From Adiantum capillus-veneris (Eukaryota; Streptophyta; Polypodiopsida; Polypodiales; Pteridaceae), in contig CM043954.1 in the NCBI GenBank assembly GCA_014529385.2, positions 9,012,306-9,076,305 of the forward strand: DNA of 64,000 bases. Reading direction: 5' to 3'. Positions 1 through 12,683 of the stretch are shown here, in pieces. A program made the translations under genes and the position numbers. Position 1 is the stretch's first letter. The number at the start of each line of letters is the position of its first letter. The notes beneath the pieces are model-generated. The model saw only the letters and a program-made list of their open reading frames with translations, made no database searches and was not told the origin of the DNA.

Positions 1-1089
1 TAATCCATCCATGATTTTGCTCTTTTGTTCATCTCTTCATGCTTGGCTTAAGTGAAAGTTTGCTTCTAAGCTATGGTTTTTTCATGTTCGAAACCTAGGC
101 ATCCTAAAGTCTCAACACTTTGCTTTGTGAAAATTAACTCATCAAAAAGTTAGGTTTTATGTGTGCTAATCATAGGTAATTGGCCTTTACCTTAGGTTAA
201 TATAGGTTCATTTCTCATTAGTCCTACAATCTTAGTGATAGTTTTAATACTCCATTCTTTTTTAACATGACCTAGAGCTATGATTAGGCTTTAGTCTTTA
301 GTCCAATTGCCATTAGCATCTCATGTTGGAAGCAATAAAGTGCTAAAAAATGAATCAATGAAGCAAAAAAGTGTCAAGAAAAAGTAGCAAAAATGCTACT
401 AGACACATGAAAAAAAAATCCTTGTGAGGCCTAGCGCCTTATTAGCACTTGGCAGGCGAGGGGAATCACCTTGGCTCGCTTGGTCAAGGCCCTCAACCGA
501 TGCCCTGGGCTGATAGGGGTTAGTCGTCGCCTTGGTAGGCTAGTAGGCTTTTGGAACACCTTCTTGAGGGTTCAAGAAGCCGACAATCGCACCTAGACTT
601 GCCTTGGGGTGATAGCCTTGTATTGTGTTTTACTTTTTTCAATGAATGATAAAACCAAAACTTCCATGAGCTTCAGGAAGCTTTGACAATGTACTAATAG
701 ATTAGGAGCTTTTTTATAGCCCTTTGACTTGCTAAACTTGAATGGTTTATTAAAATTGTTCACATAGTTTTTAGGCTAGTAGGTTTATGAACTTGCATTA
801 GCCTAGGGTCATAACTGATTGCTTGTGTTTCATGCATAAAATTGAAATTTCAAGTGATGTGTTTTTTTTTTGCTTTATATTGTCTAGTTTTTTACTATGA
901 TTGACCCATCTTTTAGAAGCAAAAAATCACCTGCATGATTTTTCATTTGTGCTTCATGTTTTATTCAATCTTGGTGGCCTTTGATGTTCATTACTTGTTC
1001 TTATGTTTTGCAGCTCAACATTTCTTCCATGGACTTCGACCATGTCATCGTGTCTTGCTTCACTGGCAAACAAGGACGTGCACCAAATT
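1..1089 (+). other. Non-coding 3' internal region of a gypsy-like LTR element
   Basis: No convincing coding frame is visible. The stretch runs directly into a purine-rich tract and an LTR-like TG start, so it is best read as the long untranslated 3' region found before the 3' LTR of plant Tat/Athila-type elements. A similar arrangement recurs at 16.1-17.3 kb. The pol genes of this element would lie to the left of the window. This is inferred from position only. Confidence 0.35.
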
Positions 1090-1920
1090 AGGAAGGGGGG
1101 AATGTTAGCAGCGGCTAACACAGGCTACACCAATTATGCACCAAGATGTGGATGTGCCATAGTGCACAATGTTTCCTTTTCATTGTATAGGGCTTGGGCT
1201 CATGTAGGAGTTCCAAAGTTGTATGAGTCTACGCTAAAGAGCTCAACTTTATCCCATAGTTGAAGGGTTTGAGGCCCAAAGTTATAAAAGAGCCCTATGC
1301 TTAATGAGTAGTCATTCTTGAGTGAGTTCTCCTCTTTGTAGATTGAATGGTCATGAGGCTCATGGGCTTTCTATGCCCATGTAGCTCTTGATTTCTAATA
1401 ATCAATTACCCTTTCTTTCTTATTAGTCTTCTTTGTTTGATTATGTGGAGTGAGATTGTATTAGTGTGATGGTAGATCTCTAATCCCTTTTTTGAGTTAA
1501 TCTAATCTATCCACACCATTGGCCATGGTGTGTGAGGGCTGTGCCTTCCTTCTCTACAAGGTGCTGTTAGTGTGTGTGCATACGTAGTCGCATTGAGGGG
1601 TTGTGCCGGAATGGACACACTAATGTGGAGTAGGTATGTTAATTGCATGCTTGTGTAGTTGTGATTAAGAGTTGTGAATAAGAATGATTGATGTGAGAGG
1701 TTAATTTCAACCACATGATTGTGTGCAAGTGATTAGTGAGTAGGAATGTGTTGTTGATTAGAGGAAGCCCTTTCTAGGGCTTCTCTCGATGATGAGTAGA
1801 AGGATCCGTTGAATCCTCTATGTCTATACATCCAAGGCTCATGATTCCATGCCCTAGCCGGGTTGCCGATCCACGATTTGACAATTTTGTGGGTTGGAGA
1901 TTAGGTCGTGCTACAACGCA
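1090..1920 (+). mobile_element. Polypurine tract and 3' LTR of a gypsy-like element (right end approximate)
   Basis: A polypurine tract, AGGAAGGGGGGAA, at about 1090-1102 is followed at once by TGTTAGCAGCGGCTAACAC, the expected PPT-LTR junction. The LTR start contains a short inverted repeat (GTTAGC/GCTAAC). A TATA-like TATAAAAG lies at 1283-1290 and would be the LTR promoter. No second copy of this LTR is in the window, so the right end near 1920 is a guess. It could be a solo LTR or the 3' LTR of an element extending leftwards. Confidence 0.45.
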
Positions 1921-3425
1921 TCCCTACAGAGAGTAATATATTCTTATCATGATTTTATAAAAATTTGTTATAGGTATGTTGGTAGATAAACCGGTGATAA
2001 CATACAAAGATAGATCCATGTTGCCTCCAAAGTAGTCACATCATGCTCAACACAAAACAGAGAAATAGTAAAAATAGAAATTTGACCATAAAATCCTCAA
2101 GATTTTCAAGAAGTAAGCACTTCAAGTTTAGAGAAATATCCTTTTAATTGAGAATATGTTTGATGCATCTGTAAATGTCTAGTGTGCAAGAGAATATGTG
2201 AGCTAGCCTATGGCAAGGTGAAAGCTCACCAAGAATCTCCATGTGTCTAATGTGCTCCTCTCTCCATGAGTCCCTCATGAGTCTTTGCAACCATTGTGTT
2301 GTGACTTTTGCCCGTGTATCATGTGTCTGAGAGTTAGTGATTCCCCCTAGTGTCATGTATATTGTCCCTCATGTGTGATCCCCCAATTGCTTGGCCCAAG
2401 GGCTGCTTATGTAGGCTATGGTGGCCGGGCCATGCCTTGGGCTTACCTAGAATGCCTAGTGGGTAATAGGCATGACCTAGTTGTAGAGGTTAATAGGATT
2501 ATTCCTCCAACCCTAGCTAGTAGAGGTAGAGGGTAGAGGTTGAAAATATAAATGGAATAGAAGAGAGAGAGAGGCAGGAGTGATGGTTGTTATAGGGGGT
2601 AGCTAGGGATGTTTATTTAAGAGTAAGCTTAATTGGGTAATTACAAAGGGATCGTTGGTGGGTGGTTAGGCATCATGAGATTTTTGGCATTGTCGCTGCT
2701 TTAAGCATGGTCGTGCTTCATCTACCACTTTGGTCCAAGAGACAATGAAATTGGTGGGTTTTCCTCCTTGGCATCATGGATAGTGTTTATCATTTGGGTC
2801 ATCCTCCTCTCGCTTTAAGAGTTTTGATTGTGTCGATGTCTACCAAACTTCTTGTGATGGTTTGTTGGGTAGCCACTTATGTAGATTGGCGTATGTTTAT
2901 GTGACCTCTATACATTCATCACTGGACAAAGTTTTTTTGTGTATTGTTTTGAAAGTCTCAGTAGCCCTTTTGCAACTTCATCACATGCAATTTTCACTTT
3001 CCAAGCTTGCCAATCATTTTTGTGTACTATTGGCATGCATTTACAGATAGAGAGACTCTATTTCGTTTCCTTGTATGTGTGTGCATATATGTATGGATGT
3101 GCATATGCAAGTGTGTGCATGTATTTATGTGGTTGTGGGCATGTGTTGAGAGAGAGCAAGAGAAAGGGAAAGATCCTGTCAAGACGAGAGAGAATGATTT
3201 GATTAGTGTGCTTGTGTGTGTGTGTGTTTTTTTTTTTCTTCTAGGGCTACATAACTACAACTGAACAATTACATGCTCAACAAACTCTAGACTCTTGATC
3301 TCATTACAATAATACAAAACAACTCTTGTCATTTCAGATATTTTGCATTTGATAGTATATAGAATCCATTGTCTGGAGTTTACAATAAAAGAGAGGATGA
3401 AATTGTCATCCATCTATGTCGGATA

Positions 3426-3585
3426 GCAGCAACTTAAGCAACAGCGGACAAGATAGACCCTTACCTGCATCCATACTAACAGAATAACAATTCGTTAGTT
3501 ATGAATGCGTATAGACAAGTATCAACATGTCTAAACAGTTGTTATCCATGTCAATCTATAGAAAACTTAAACTACTACTAATCCT
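3426..3585 (+). repeat. Diverged dispersed repeat, copy 1 (copy 2 at 6603-6770)
   Basis: The shared landmarks, in the same order, are a GACAAGATAGA block, a CATCTGCATCCATA-like block and CAGTTGTTATCCATGTCAA. The spacing matches the second copy about 3.2 kb away. Both copies lie a few hundred bases after a (GT)n run. The family is unknown; it may be an old transposon end or a segmental duplication. Confidence 0.5.
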
Positions 3586-4229
3586 ATTAGTGCAAACCTT
3601 AAGAGTCTGTTTAGACAAGTCAAAGATTCCCCATAGGTCATGACATCCTATAGGGGGCTAGTGAAAGGATGAAGAAAAAGTATAGGAGTAGGCCCACAGC
3701 AGTGTCCAAACAATGAATGGGAGTACCTTATTAACATCATACAGTCTTAACCAAAAAGAGAAAAAGAGGTGTCCTTATCTAAGTGTTACTTCATAAATAA
3801 TCAAGTAAGAGTCCTGAGAATACCCCACACAGGTTCCTTACCCTCAAACAGAGTGTGCACATTGCAAAGTGTTGTCCTAATGTTCATCTATTTTTTGAAA
3901 AATTTGGCCAGAATTCTGTTTGAAAAAAAGATACTTTTTCAAAATAAACCATGACATCTCATCAGAGACCCTCACAGGAGGTTTAAGACAATATATACCA
4001 CAAACTACTTCCAAAATTTGAAACGTCATTGGTCGCCATATCATGTCTATATCAAAAGGAATGCATGCCTTTTTCAAAATGGTTACTCTAACAAGAATGA
4101 GAGAGAGAGAGGCAACAGATTGTAATAGTAAGAATCCCGTCCATACCAAAACTGGTAACCAACCCGTCCATACTTGTTGAAAAATTCCAGACCAATGCCA
4201 GTATGCATACCAACAAACAATGGTCGATA

Positions 4230-5015
4230 CTACTATGTATACTTACCTAATCATGCCCAAAGTGTGAGTGTCCAAAGTTGTCAACCCAATCAATGTTTAC
4301 ATAGTACAACTTACCTGATTGTGTTATCTAAGCTCGGGTGGATTGGGTTGACAGATTGCTTACCTGATTGCTTCTGACAAATCATACATTGTCAGAACTC
4401 AAACACCAAGTGCAAATGATTTGTATACATAGTACTATGTATACTTACCATAATAGGTGTTCAGGCGCATTGTAAGCGTACACACTTCATCACATATACT
4501 CCCACCACCCTCGTCTGCACATAGTGCTAGTTTGCAGAGACCGGTCGTAGATGTGACAAGCTGGGAAGCGAGAGTTAGTCCAGAGAGACTAGCTGATCCT
4601 TTCTGTAATACTAGAGACAAATCATACATGACAAAAATGTATACAGGCCCAGACAACTTACCTTGACTACTTTTTATTACAATCAGGTAAGCGGATGTAT
4701 AATTGAATTCAGGCAGGGCTGAGTGTGCACGAGATGACACAAAGATTGCAACTGCTCTTCTCCTTCCAGTATGCCTGCCCCAGCTCGTGTACTCTTATAA
4801 CCATAGGGCTCTCTTTATTTGGAACATTCGAGTATATATGTGAGAATGTAGGTGGAGATGGCCCATAGCAGATCGTCGCCGTTGATGGTCTTGCTCTTCT
4901 CGTGCTGACACTTGTCCGACGCCTCCCCCACATGAAACTGATGAAGTTTGACACTATGTATACACTGATTGGGTTTGAGTTCTGACAATGACTAGGTAAG
5001 TATACATAGTGCTCG
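4230..5015. repeat. Cluster of TATGTATACTTACC-type motifs in both orientations
   Basis: CTATGTATACTTACC occurs at about 4234 and 4437, and its reverse complement GGTAAGTATACATAG at about 4995. CATTGTCAGAACTCAAAC at about 4390 has its exact reverse complement at about 4973. The motif order is not a simple nested inverted repeat. It resembles the subterminal repeats of a non-autonomous DNA transposon, but no clean ends or target duplication were found. Confidence 0.4.
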
Positions 5016-6067
5016 GGTGCTCATTGCAAATTATTTTTTGTCATATATGATTAGATAAGTGGCACGCATACCCGTATTGGGCACAGACCCGGCCCCCGTG
5101 AAATATTGAGCTGACCATACTAGATCCAGAACTCTGATCCTCAATCCAAAAAGACAGGCATGCCCTATAATTCAAGCACTACCTGTCTAAACACTGATAT
5201 CCACTCCGGCCACTTGTCCCTAGCTGCCCTATCGTTTGGGATCTGCTAAACCTTCTAACTTTAAACTGCAATATCTTGCACACCAGGGTTCCGTTTGACG
5301 AGCCGCCTGGACCAGCTTCTAGAGCACCTAGAACTCCACATTCTAGAGCATTGAATTAGCACTTCGGGCACCTTGATCTGTCATCCCATCTGGACCATCC
5401 TTCAGCTTTTTGGCCTAAAAAACTATATTAGACATACACATTGCCACCAGTCTGCCCAGGGACTACATACCTACACTAGCCTTCTATATTGCACCTGCCT
5501 ATAGCCTTTGCCTGGAATATACCACTTTCGAGCTTGGACCAACTTTGGTTGCACCAACGTTGAATGCAAAGCATGACTAGCTGCCTATGGTCGAAATCGT
5601 TGTCTGAGAGCCGCGCTCATGAGAAAACTTGCTTTGGAATGGTCCATCAGAACCGCTATGCATTGGTATGTGCCACCAAAGCTGAAAAATGGGAGTCATC
5701 TAAGCCAAAATGCTAGATCCAGGCCAGTATGTTGGGGGATGTCCGTCGGAGCAAATCTGCTTCGAAATGGGCATGGGAGGAAATTCATTGTTGAAGCTAC
5801 CCTGGAGGAGAGCCCAACTGTTCTCTCTCACTCTCACTGTGTCAAAGCCGAGAAAAGAAGGCCGATGTCACCTTTCGTCGCCAGACGAAAGCGCTCACAA
5901 AGGTTGTAGCTGCCGATGCCAAGAAGAACGTCGAAGCCAAAAAAAACGACAAATCCGTGTCGAAACCAATGCGCTAACTGATGCCAATCGCTGATGCCGA
6001 GAAGAAATCTTTTGGGAGATGCTCTCTCAATCGGGATGCCATAGTGCGAGGCGAAGAGAAATTGTGG

Positions 6068-6237
6068 AAGTTGAGGTCATCGATTCTCGAAGGTCGACCG
6101 AGCTATGTACCTGAGAGAATACTCTCTCTATCTCTTGTTTGAGTGAAATCATCGAACTTGAGGTCGTCGATGCTAGAAGGTCAAGACCTAGCTATGAACC
6201 TGAGATCATACTCTCTCTATCTCCTCTCTGAGTGTGT
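6068..6237 (+). repeat. Imperfect tandem duplication of about 88 bp
   Basis: Two adjacent diverged units share GAGGTC(A/G)TCGAT, AGAAGGTC or CGAAGGTC, AGCTATG-ACCTGAGA and ATACTCTCTCTATCTC. A (GT)n run follows at about 6362-6391. No coding frame is supported across the units. Confidence 0.6.
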
Positions 6238-6358
6238 GAACACACGTTTTGCTCAATTTTATTTTAATTTTTCAATGTCTTCATTGTGTGTGTGTACATA
6301 TTCCAACTTCCAAGAGAGAATTTTTAAATAAAAATGCTCTTCTGTGCTGAGTGTCGAT

Positions 6359-6392
<34 letters not shown>

Positions 6393-6602
6393 CTGCTTAA
6401 CTTAAATAAATAACATACCAATGAACAAGATGTTCAAAAGGACGACTCGCGAAAGATATCAAGGCAAAGATAAGTACAGAAACAATTCAGTCTTTGAATC
6501 ATAATTGTACAACATAATAAGAATGAATTATTATTCCAAAGGAATTTGTACAAAGGTATCAAAAACTATCCCAATTGCATCATTAGATGTTTCCAAAGTC
6601 GA

Positions 6603-6770
6603 ACTGCAGCAAGCTAAACCTCTTTAAGACAAGATAGAATTCTCATCTGCATCCATATAGTCAAGACAACAGATATGTTAGACTTGGCTACGTATGGCAG
6701 GCTTCAAGGAAAGGCTATCAGTTGTTATCCATGTCAAACTTAAAAAAATTTAGACTAGCTACTATCCTGC
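6603..6770 (+). repeat. Diverged dispersed repeat, copy 2 (copy 1 at 3426-3585)
   Basis: Same landmarks and order as copy 1, with many substitutions and small indels. The GTTATCCATGTCAA block is the best conserved part. Confidence 0.5.
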
Positions 6771-6924
6771 ATATTTAAAGTCTCCATCATGTTTTTGCTA
6801 GAGTTACACACACATTTAGCTTCTCATTATATAATATCTATTAATGTAAAAAATGTCGACTTATCCATATTATTGAATGTAAAAATCTTGCAAGCAAAGC
6901 TTACTTAAGTAATTTCATCCTTAA

Positions 6925-8265
6925 CACTAGAATGGTAACCTAACATGACATAAAAGTGTCCTTTCAGGGTTTTGGGAAAAATTTCCAAAACCATCGTAGA
7001 TCCACTCATTTTGAAAAATCCTTTCATGAGCTTATAGTTCAATAACTACTACAAATGGAAAAAATGAGAAACTTGTAATTTTTCTCATCCCTTGGTCACT
7101 ACAAGCCTCCAAAGTTGATGGACCAGTGCATTTTGCCCAAAACAACAATTTCTTACGGTTGATTGCATATAAATAAGAGTGGAGATTTTTGTAGGACATG
7201 AGATAAAATGCCCCGTTAACTTCAATGGGTTGGTGACCAAAACATATGGTTTCTTTTACCTCACTAATTGTTTTTTGGGCAAAAAAAATAGGTACAAAAA
7301 AGTTGCATTTTTGCCATTCTGCGGACCTATCATCAAAGTTTCTATAGTCACGCTCAATACATATACTATATACATGTTTTCTTAGTTCCCTTTGGGCCTC
7401 TGGATTCAAAAGGAGCCATGGAGCATGTCAAAAGGATAATGGATCTCTTACAATGGGAACCTTGGGGGCACTGATAAAGTGCTAAATACAGCAAACATGA
7501 AAAAACTGGGTTTAGCATTATGACCTCTAGAAACCCATAGAAACTACTCAATATCTAGCCAAGTTTGTAGTCTATGATTAGATATGGTCACTACCTACAA
7601 AATACACACAATTGGCTTAAGAAACTAGCAATATTGAGAAAGTTATACTTGCTACTCTAAAATGTATCGTATTCTTCAGCAATCAAAAAACTCAACCATC
7701 ATCATATACTATGCTATATAGCATATTAGGTCCCCCAAAACTCAAGGAAGATTAGCTTTATGTTATACATTACCCTTACACAATCAAAAATGAATTTGGA
7801 TATCAAGAAAGCCACCAAAAAAATCATAAAAGTGCTAATTTTGGCCAAAAAACAGGATTATGAAATTCTTGTAAATTGGTCATAACTTTCAATGTTAACA
7901 CTTAGCTCTCCCTACAAGCATCAAAACATGTTGAGAACTATGAAGGCCTAACCTCTAGCCATCTAAACCTCACAAACATGAAGTTTAGAGTGGTATAGTT
8001 GCCAAAAATTGAAAAAAAGCCAAAAACACAGGACCCGTTTTTTCACACAGTTTAGGTTCAAAAATGTTGTGCAAGAGTAAGGTTAATGGTGAGATCGATA
8101 CTCAAAAAAAAATGCTAAGTTTTTTTCAGCTCATAAGGCAGCTTTGTGGATATATAGCACCTAGAAATTCATTTTCATACTCTTCAAATAGTTCAAGCAA
8201 AATGGTCACTTAACAGGACACAAAAGTGTCCAAGGACATAAAAGTGTCCTATTACCATTCTAGTG
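6925..8265. mobile_element. Non-autonomous TIR transposon with TTAA target duplication, piggyBac-like
   Basis: The element is 1341 bp. It starts CACTAGAATGGTAA (6925-6938) and ends with the exact reverse complement (8252-8265). TTAA flanks it on both sides (6921-6924 and 8266-8269), the target choice and duplication of the piggyBac superfamily. Subterminal copies of a palindromic motif are present: GGACACAAAAGTGTCC at about 8217-8232, GGACATAAAAGTGTCC just after it, and GACATAAAAGTGTCC near 6947. The longest internal frame (7032-7409, minus strand, 125 aa) shows no transposase motif I recognise, so the element is probably non-autonomous. Its interior is AT-rich and otherwise featureless. TTAA is self-complementary and could be counted as part of the inverted repeat, but the match stops exactly there. 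Confidence 0.72.
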
Positions 8266-8269
8266 TTAA

Positions 8270-10410
8270 AATGTATTCCGATGTCAAGCCCTTCAAAGCT
8301 AGAAACACCTAGGATTATCTTTTGACCAAGCAAGCCCTATCATGAGACTCGGTAAAAACCAGAAGAGTGTAATGTAAATCACTAATCCCGCCAAATCATA
8401 ATAGGCATGTTTATCCAACATCATAAACTTAAGTATCAAAAATGAAATAATCATCAATAGCAGTTGGGTTAAATCTCCAAGTTATCCCAGCAGAGTGTTA
8501 TCAAACCTGGACCAGAGCAAAGCGTGGCATCCAGAAGGTTCCATAAAGTGAGAGCAAGCAGTAGAAAACCAAAATTTATTTTATGTTTAGCATCATCACT
8601 AGATGTAAGTGAGGAACCAGATTTATGCTAGATAACCAAGCATCAGGTAAAGTTTAGAACTTTTGTAAGTCACAACACACTTCTCCCAATCAAAATACCA
8701 TAACAAACTAAGGTAGAAAAGCACAAAAAAACCCGATCACTATCCATTTGTAAAGATCACTTTTATCAGACCAGATCTGTATAATGGAAATCAGATCCGG
8801 CTAATATCCAATCACACCCAAGATCAGGCCGAAGATATAAAGTCTATGTATAACCAGTTAGACCAGGCCAGATCTCCAATTTTTTGCAATTTTGAATGTA
8901 ACATAAACAACTACAACTATCAAAATATGGCACCATAACCAGTATACCACATTCCAATAACCAAAAAATCCATGCATAACCAGCACCACCACCAGGCATG
9001 CAGTCTTATACTCCCCATCTGATTTTAAAACTCAAAATAGTAACCATATATATGATAAATTTGATGTCATATTCTACCATAGTAGCAGAGGATTAAGTGA
9101 GTATGCAGTCAGTACCAGGAAAGAAGACAAACAAAAACCTATGCTGATGTGTAAAAACTGTATCAGAATATGGCAGCATAACCAATATACCATATTCCAG
9201 TAACCACCCTATGCTGATGTGTAAAAACAATACCCAGTTCCTCAAAAAATCCCAAAAGACCTGTTCTTCCAAAAGGTTTTTTAAAAAAACCTGTTTATAA
9301 TTAGATAACAGAGGATGGTTTTTAAGCAATGAGATAAAGAAACCTATAAGCAAACGCAATCCCAAGTATTTCTCCAAGTAGCCAAGGGAAACCAGGCCTA
9401 AGTGAAGGGAAGAACTAAGCTTTCCATATCATTCTTACCATAAGTATCAAGTGAATGCACAAAGCTCCAATTTTTCATAAGCTTCCATGGTAAGCCATTA
9501 CTTCAGAGAGTAATAATGAGTAGGAGAGAAGCCCTCACAAAAAAACCAGTGTTCAGCAGCTAATCCCTCCCAGTAGAAGTAACAGGCCAGCAGATAATTT
9601 ATAGAATCATCTATGCCATGTAAGTTTTTATAACCAGAACATGTAGTGTTACCATTTGAGTGAGTTACCCCTAATCTTCCAATATCAAATTGTTAGCATT
9701 AAAAAACAACCATCTTTTATACATTAACAAAAAAAGCTCCTGTCATGGATCAGTGGTAATAAGCCAATGTGGAAAAAATGCAAAGTATACCCTAAAGATA
9801 GTGACTAGAAAACCTTGAATAGAAGCCCTCCAATAGTCAGCACAGTAGCATCGAAAAAAGTTGTTACAATAGAGCCAATCATCAACTTGTCTTGTAGACT
9901 ATACTCTACACCAAGAAAGTAAACACCAAGACCTCGTCTAAGTGAGGGGAAGAGCCCCTCACCTTATATGGTAGAGGAGGCAGGGAGGATTGCCAGAAAG
10001 TACTCATTTGCGAGGGTGCTGCATCGCTGCATCATCCAAGAATCAATTATCCATAATAAGCGTGTAGGAGGTATACCAACTACACATCCCCCTAGGTGAG
10101 GTAGGCAGAGAGCTCAAGCCAAGTAACCCTAACCTCCAGTGCAGTTAATAGAGCTGGTGTTATGCACGCCGCGACATAATGATAAAGAGATGCATCGATC
10201 AAAACTACAATCACCACACTCGCCCAAGTAAGGGCCCTAAAAAGGGTTTTAAGTGAAATTGGTAGGAGCTGGGGTAGGCGGTGATACCCGTATGGTACCA
10301 TTTTACTCAACCATGCAAATAGTAGGTTAGCAGTACCATTTCCAAGTTTTTTTCCCCCGGTAGAAATCTTTAGGCTATGAGTAGGTTTACCATGGTCAGC
10401 TGTTGTGACA

Positions 10411-10412
<2 letters not shown>
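8270..10412. other. Non-coding region with local duplications
   Basis: No supported gene. An ATATGGCACCATAACC-type block at about 8925-8963 recurs in diverged form at about 9168-9206. CCTATGCTGATGTGTAAAAAC at 9138-9158 recurs at about 9208-9228, a local duplication with a 70-bp step. The rest is unremarkable AT-rich sequence. Confidence 0.5.

Positions 10413-10451
<39 letters not shown>
10413..10451 (+). repeat. (GT)n microsatellite
   Basis: About 39 bp of pure GT, followed by GATCACACAACCACACA. The downstream flank resembles the one after the longer GT tract at 10795-10892. Confidence 0.95.
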
Positions 10452-10452
<1 letters not shown>

Positions 10453-10792
10453 TCACACAACCACACAATTCCCTCTTCCTCTTCACTCCCACAGCGCTAC
10501 CAGTGCTTGATCACAAAGCACTACGAGCGCTATTGAATCCTGCCCAAAATAAATCTTCAAATTGCGTTGATTTTTCACCTCCTCAAAGCCTTTCAAGCTC
10601 ACAGTCGACCTGCTCGATTGTTCTCTGCAAATTTTGTTAATTCACTGCTTATGGACAACTTCTCAAGCCTCTACAAAACCTGTTTCTTTGAGCCGTTGTC
10701 TATTGCACGCTATCTTGATGCTTCAAAAGCTTTCAATGCTACCAAATTGCGAGGTGCTCCAATCTCACTGATTTTCCTATACAATTACATTA

Positions 10793-10895
<103 letters not shown>

Positions 10896-11233
10896 CACAA
10901 CCACACACTCCCAAGCTCCGAAGCTCTTCAATTTCTTGTTGCCCAACTTGTAGAGCCTTGCTTCAGTGCTCCAAATGCCACACTATTTTGTTCAAGTTTT
11001 CCTTTGCTCACCTTCAAGATTCCATGTCCCACTTGGGAGGGCTGCACACACGGTGGGAGTGGAAAGCCAAGCACCATCGTCTTGGGTCCATCCACTCCGA
11101 TTTGGCTCCACCTCAGGTCCAAATCTACTTAAGGAATCTCCATCAAGCTCCAATAGCCACCAAGCTCAAGCCGAGCTGCGCGCTTCCGTGTCTTGTTGAA
11201 AAGTCATCGCCGCATGCACTTATCGCCATCATG

Positions 11234-11469
11234 GCTCTGATACCAGTTGAAGAGTGCGTGTGCACAGATGCATGTGTGCACAGTATGGATGTGGTGTGGT
11301 GTGGATGCGAGAAGGGGAGAGGGAGAGAGTAGACATTTTGTGGGTGGAGTAGGTCTCAGTAATAAGACACTCCTTGTTGTTTTATATATGTACAACCAAT
11401 AATGTTAGTAGTGGATGGGCGCCCATAACGTGGGCAACCGAGCAAGGCACAGGTGCCTTTACCCCAACA
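11234..11469 (-). mobile_element. Minus-strand copia-type 5' LTR with tRNA-Met primer-binding site
   Basis: Read on the minus strand, a 222-bp LTR starts TGTTGGGGTAAAGG at 11469 and ends CACTCTTCA at 11248. Two bases later comes TGGTATCAGAGC (11245 to 11234), the standard Ty1/copia PBS for initiator tRNA-Met. A TATA-like CATATATAAA lies at 11400-11391. The internal region should run leftward, but no gag or pol was recognised at 10.9-11.2 kb and no matching second LTR was seen. This is therefore the start of a truncated element or a small derivative. Confidence 0.75.
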
Positions 11470-12199
11470 TTTTTTGCTCTCCAATTCCATTTCAGTGGTC
11501 TAGACATCCTTTAAGGTTCGTTTCAACTCTTTATACTTAGCTTTTCGTTCTGTTTTGGTCATAGGAAGTTCCTTTCCCTTGGTTTTAACATGTTTGCTCA
11601 AGTTTGATTTGGTTTTGTTTGGTTGTTTTGTGATTTTTTCTTTCTCTGAGATAAGATATCTGCATGTGATATCGTCCTTGATTCAATCTTTTGCATCAAC
11701 CATCATTAGGAACTAAGTTTTGCTCCTTATTTCCGAATGTGGATGTTTCCTTCTTAATTTTTTCTCTCATTTCCTATGATATCTCTGTTGACATATACGA
11801 TGTTGATTTGAAAACTCAAAAAAAAAATCTCTCCCTCCCTTGACCAATAGGTTGACCCGGACATATCCCTTTTCTGAATGAGATTTCTCAGTTGTGAGTG
11901 TTTCCTCCTCTAACTCGTCAATGGTATCAGAGTAGTAGTCAAAGAAAACTTGTTGTTCCTCGATCAGCTCAATGTTATCATATACATGTGGTAGTGATGT
12001 GTGTGAACACACTAGGACCACCGGAGCATTTTTTCACTCTTTAGGAGGTTTTTCCCCCCGAGCATTGTATATACGCCCATCACTGTAGGGCTATCTATCT
12101 TTCCATTGCATACTAAGTAAAACACTCTCTATTGTGTGACTTGAGCTTTCTTCATCTTCTCCAAGCTGTGTGCATTTCTCTGCAACCCTGATTCCAGCA
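11470..12199 (+). mobile_element. 5' LTR (right part) of a plus-strand copia element
   Basis: The right boundary is defined by CCAGCA at 12199, followed after two bases by the PBS. Any TG start lies somewhere in 11470-11800 and could not be fixed, because no second copy exists in the window. The element continues with its PBS at 12202 and gag at 14964. Confidence 0.5.
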
Positions 12200-12201
12200 A
12201 T

Positions 12202-12213
12202 TGGTATCAGAGC
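12202..12213 (+). other. Primer-binding site for initiator tRNA-Met (copia)
   Basis: TGGTATCAGAGC is the exact plant copia PBS, two bases after the inferred LTR end. The 12214-12498 leader follows and is then cut by the minus-strand insertion at 12499. Confidence 0.85.
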
Positions 12214-12567
12214 AGGTTGCGTCCTCCCGGGCTTAGTCGCCAGCTGCTCTAGCACACGCCTGCTCACTTTCTCCGATTTCAGTGAGCTTTGGCAAGCGTT
12301 CGCAGGTCGACAAAAATTTCGGGGGGGCTTGTAGAGCTTAGTCAACTACAGGAAGTACTGCACAGGCTATTTCGTCATTTTGTGCAGAATTTTTGTCAGT
12401 GTTGTTTTCTGCATAATAGGTGCCTCATAGTCTTCTACGGTTTTTGCTATATAGCACGTGTTGTTCCCGCTCTGTTTCTCCTATTTTTGAGCAGTTTTTG
12501 TCGTAACCTTGGGCTATGGTGGGTGCCACAGAGGAGCCATGGCGAGTAAGAAGGCGTGCAGAGAAAA

Positions 12568-12683
<116 letters not shown>

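Larger units (their letters stand above)
1921..6920. other. Non-coding region with diverged repeats
   Basis: Only short open frames without recognisable domains occur here, and I do not call any of them a gene. The stretch holds (GT)n and poly-T at 3213-3237, a cluster of TATGTATACTTACC motifs, a tandem duplication near 6.1 kb and a (GT)n tract at about 6362-6391. These are listed separately. Confidence 0.5.

Noticed and set aside
4435-4954. Opposite-strand frames of 81-101 codons
   Set aside because: They fall on the repeated TATGTATACTTACC cluster and overlap frames on the other strand; no domain.
5619-5994. Two overlapping 94-96 codon frames
   Set aside because: No domain or homologous pattern, they overlap each other in different frames, and the flanks are repeat-rich.
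7032-7409. 125-codon minus-strand frame as a transposase
   Set aside because: No acidic triad or DNA-binding motif recognised; likely a chance frame inside the TTAA element.
10092-10466. Minus-strand 124-codon frame
   Set aside because: Starts inside the GT repeat and has no recognisable domain.
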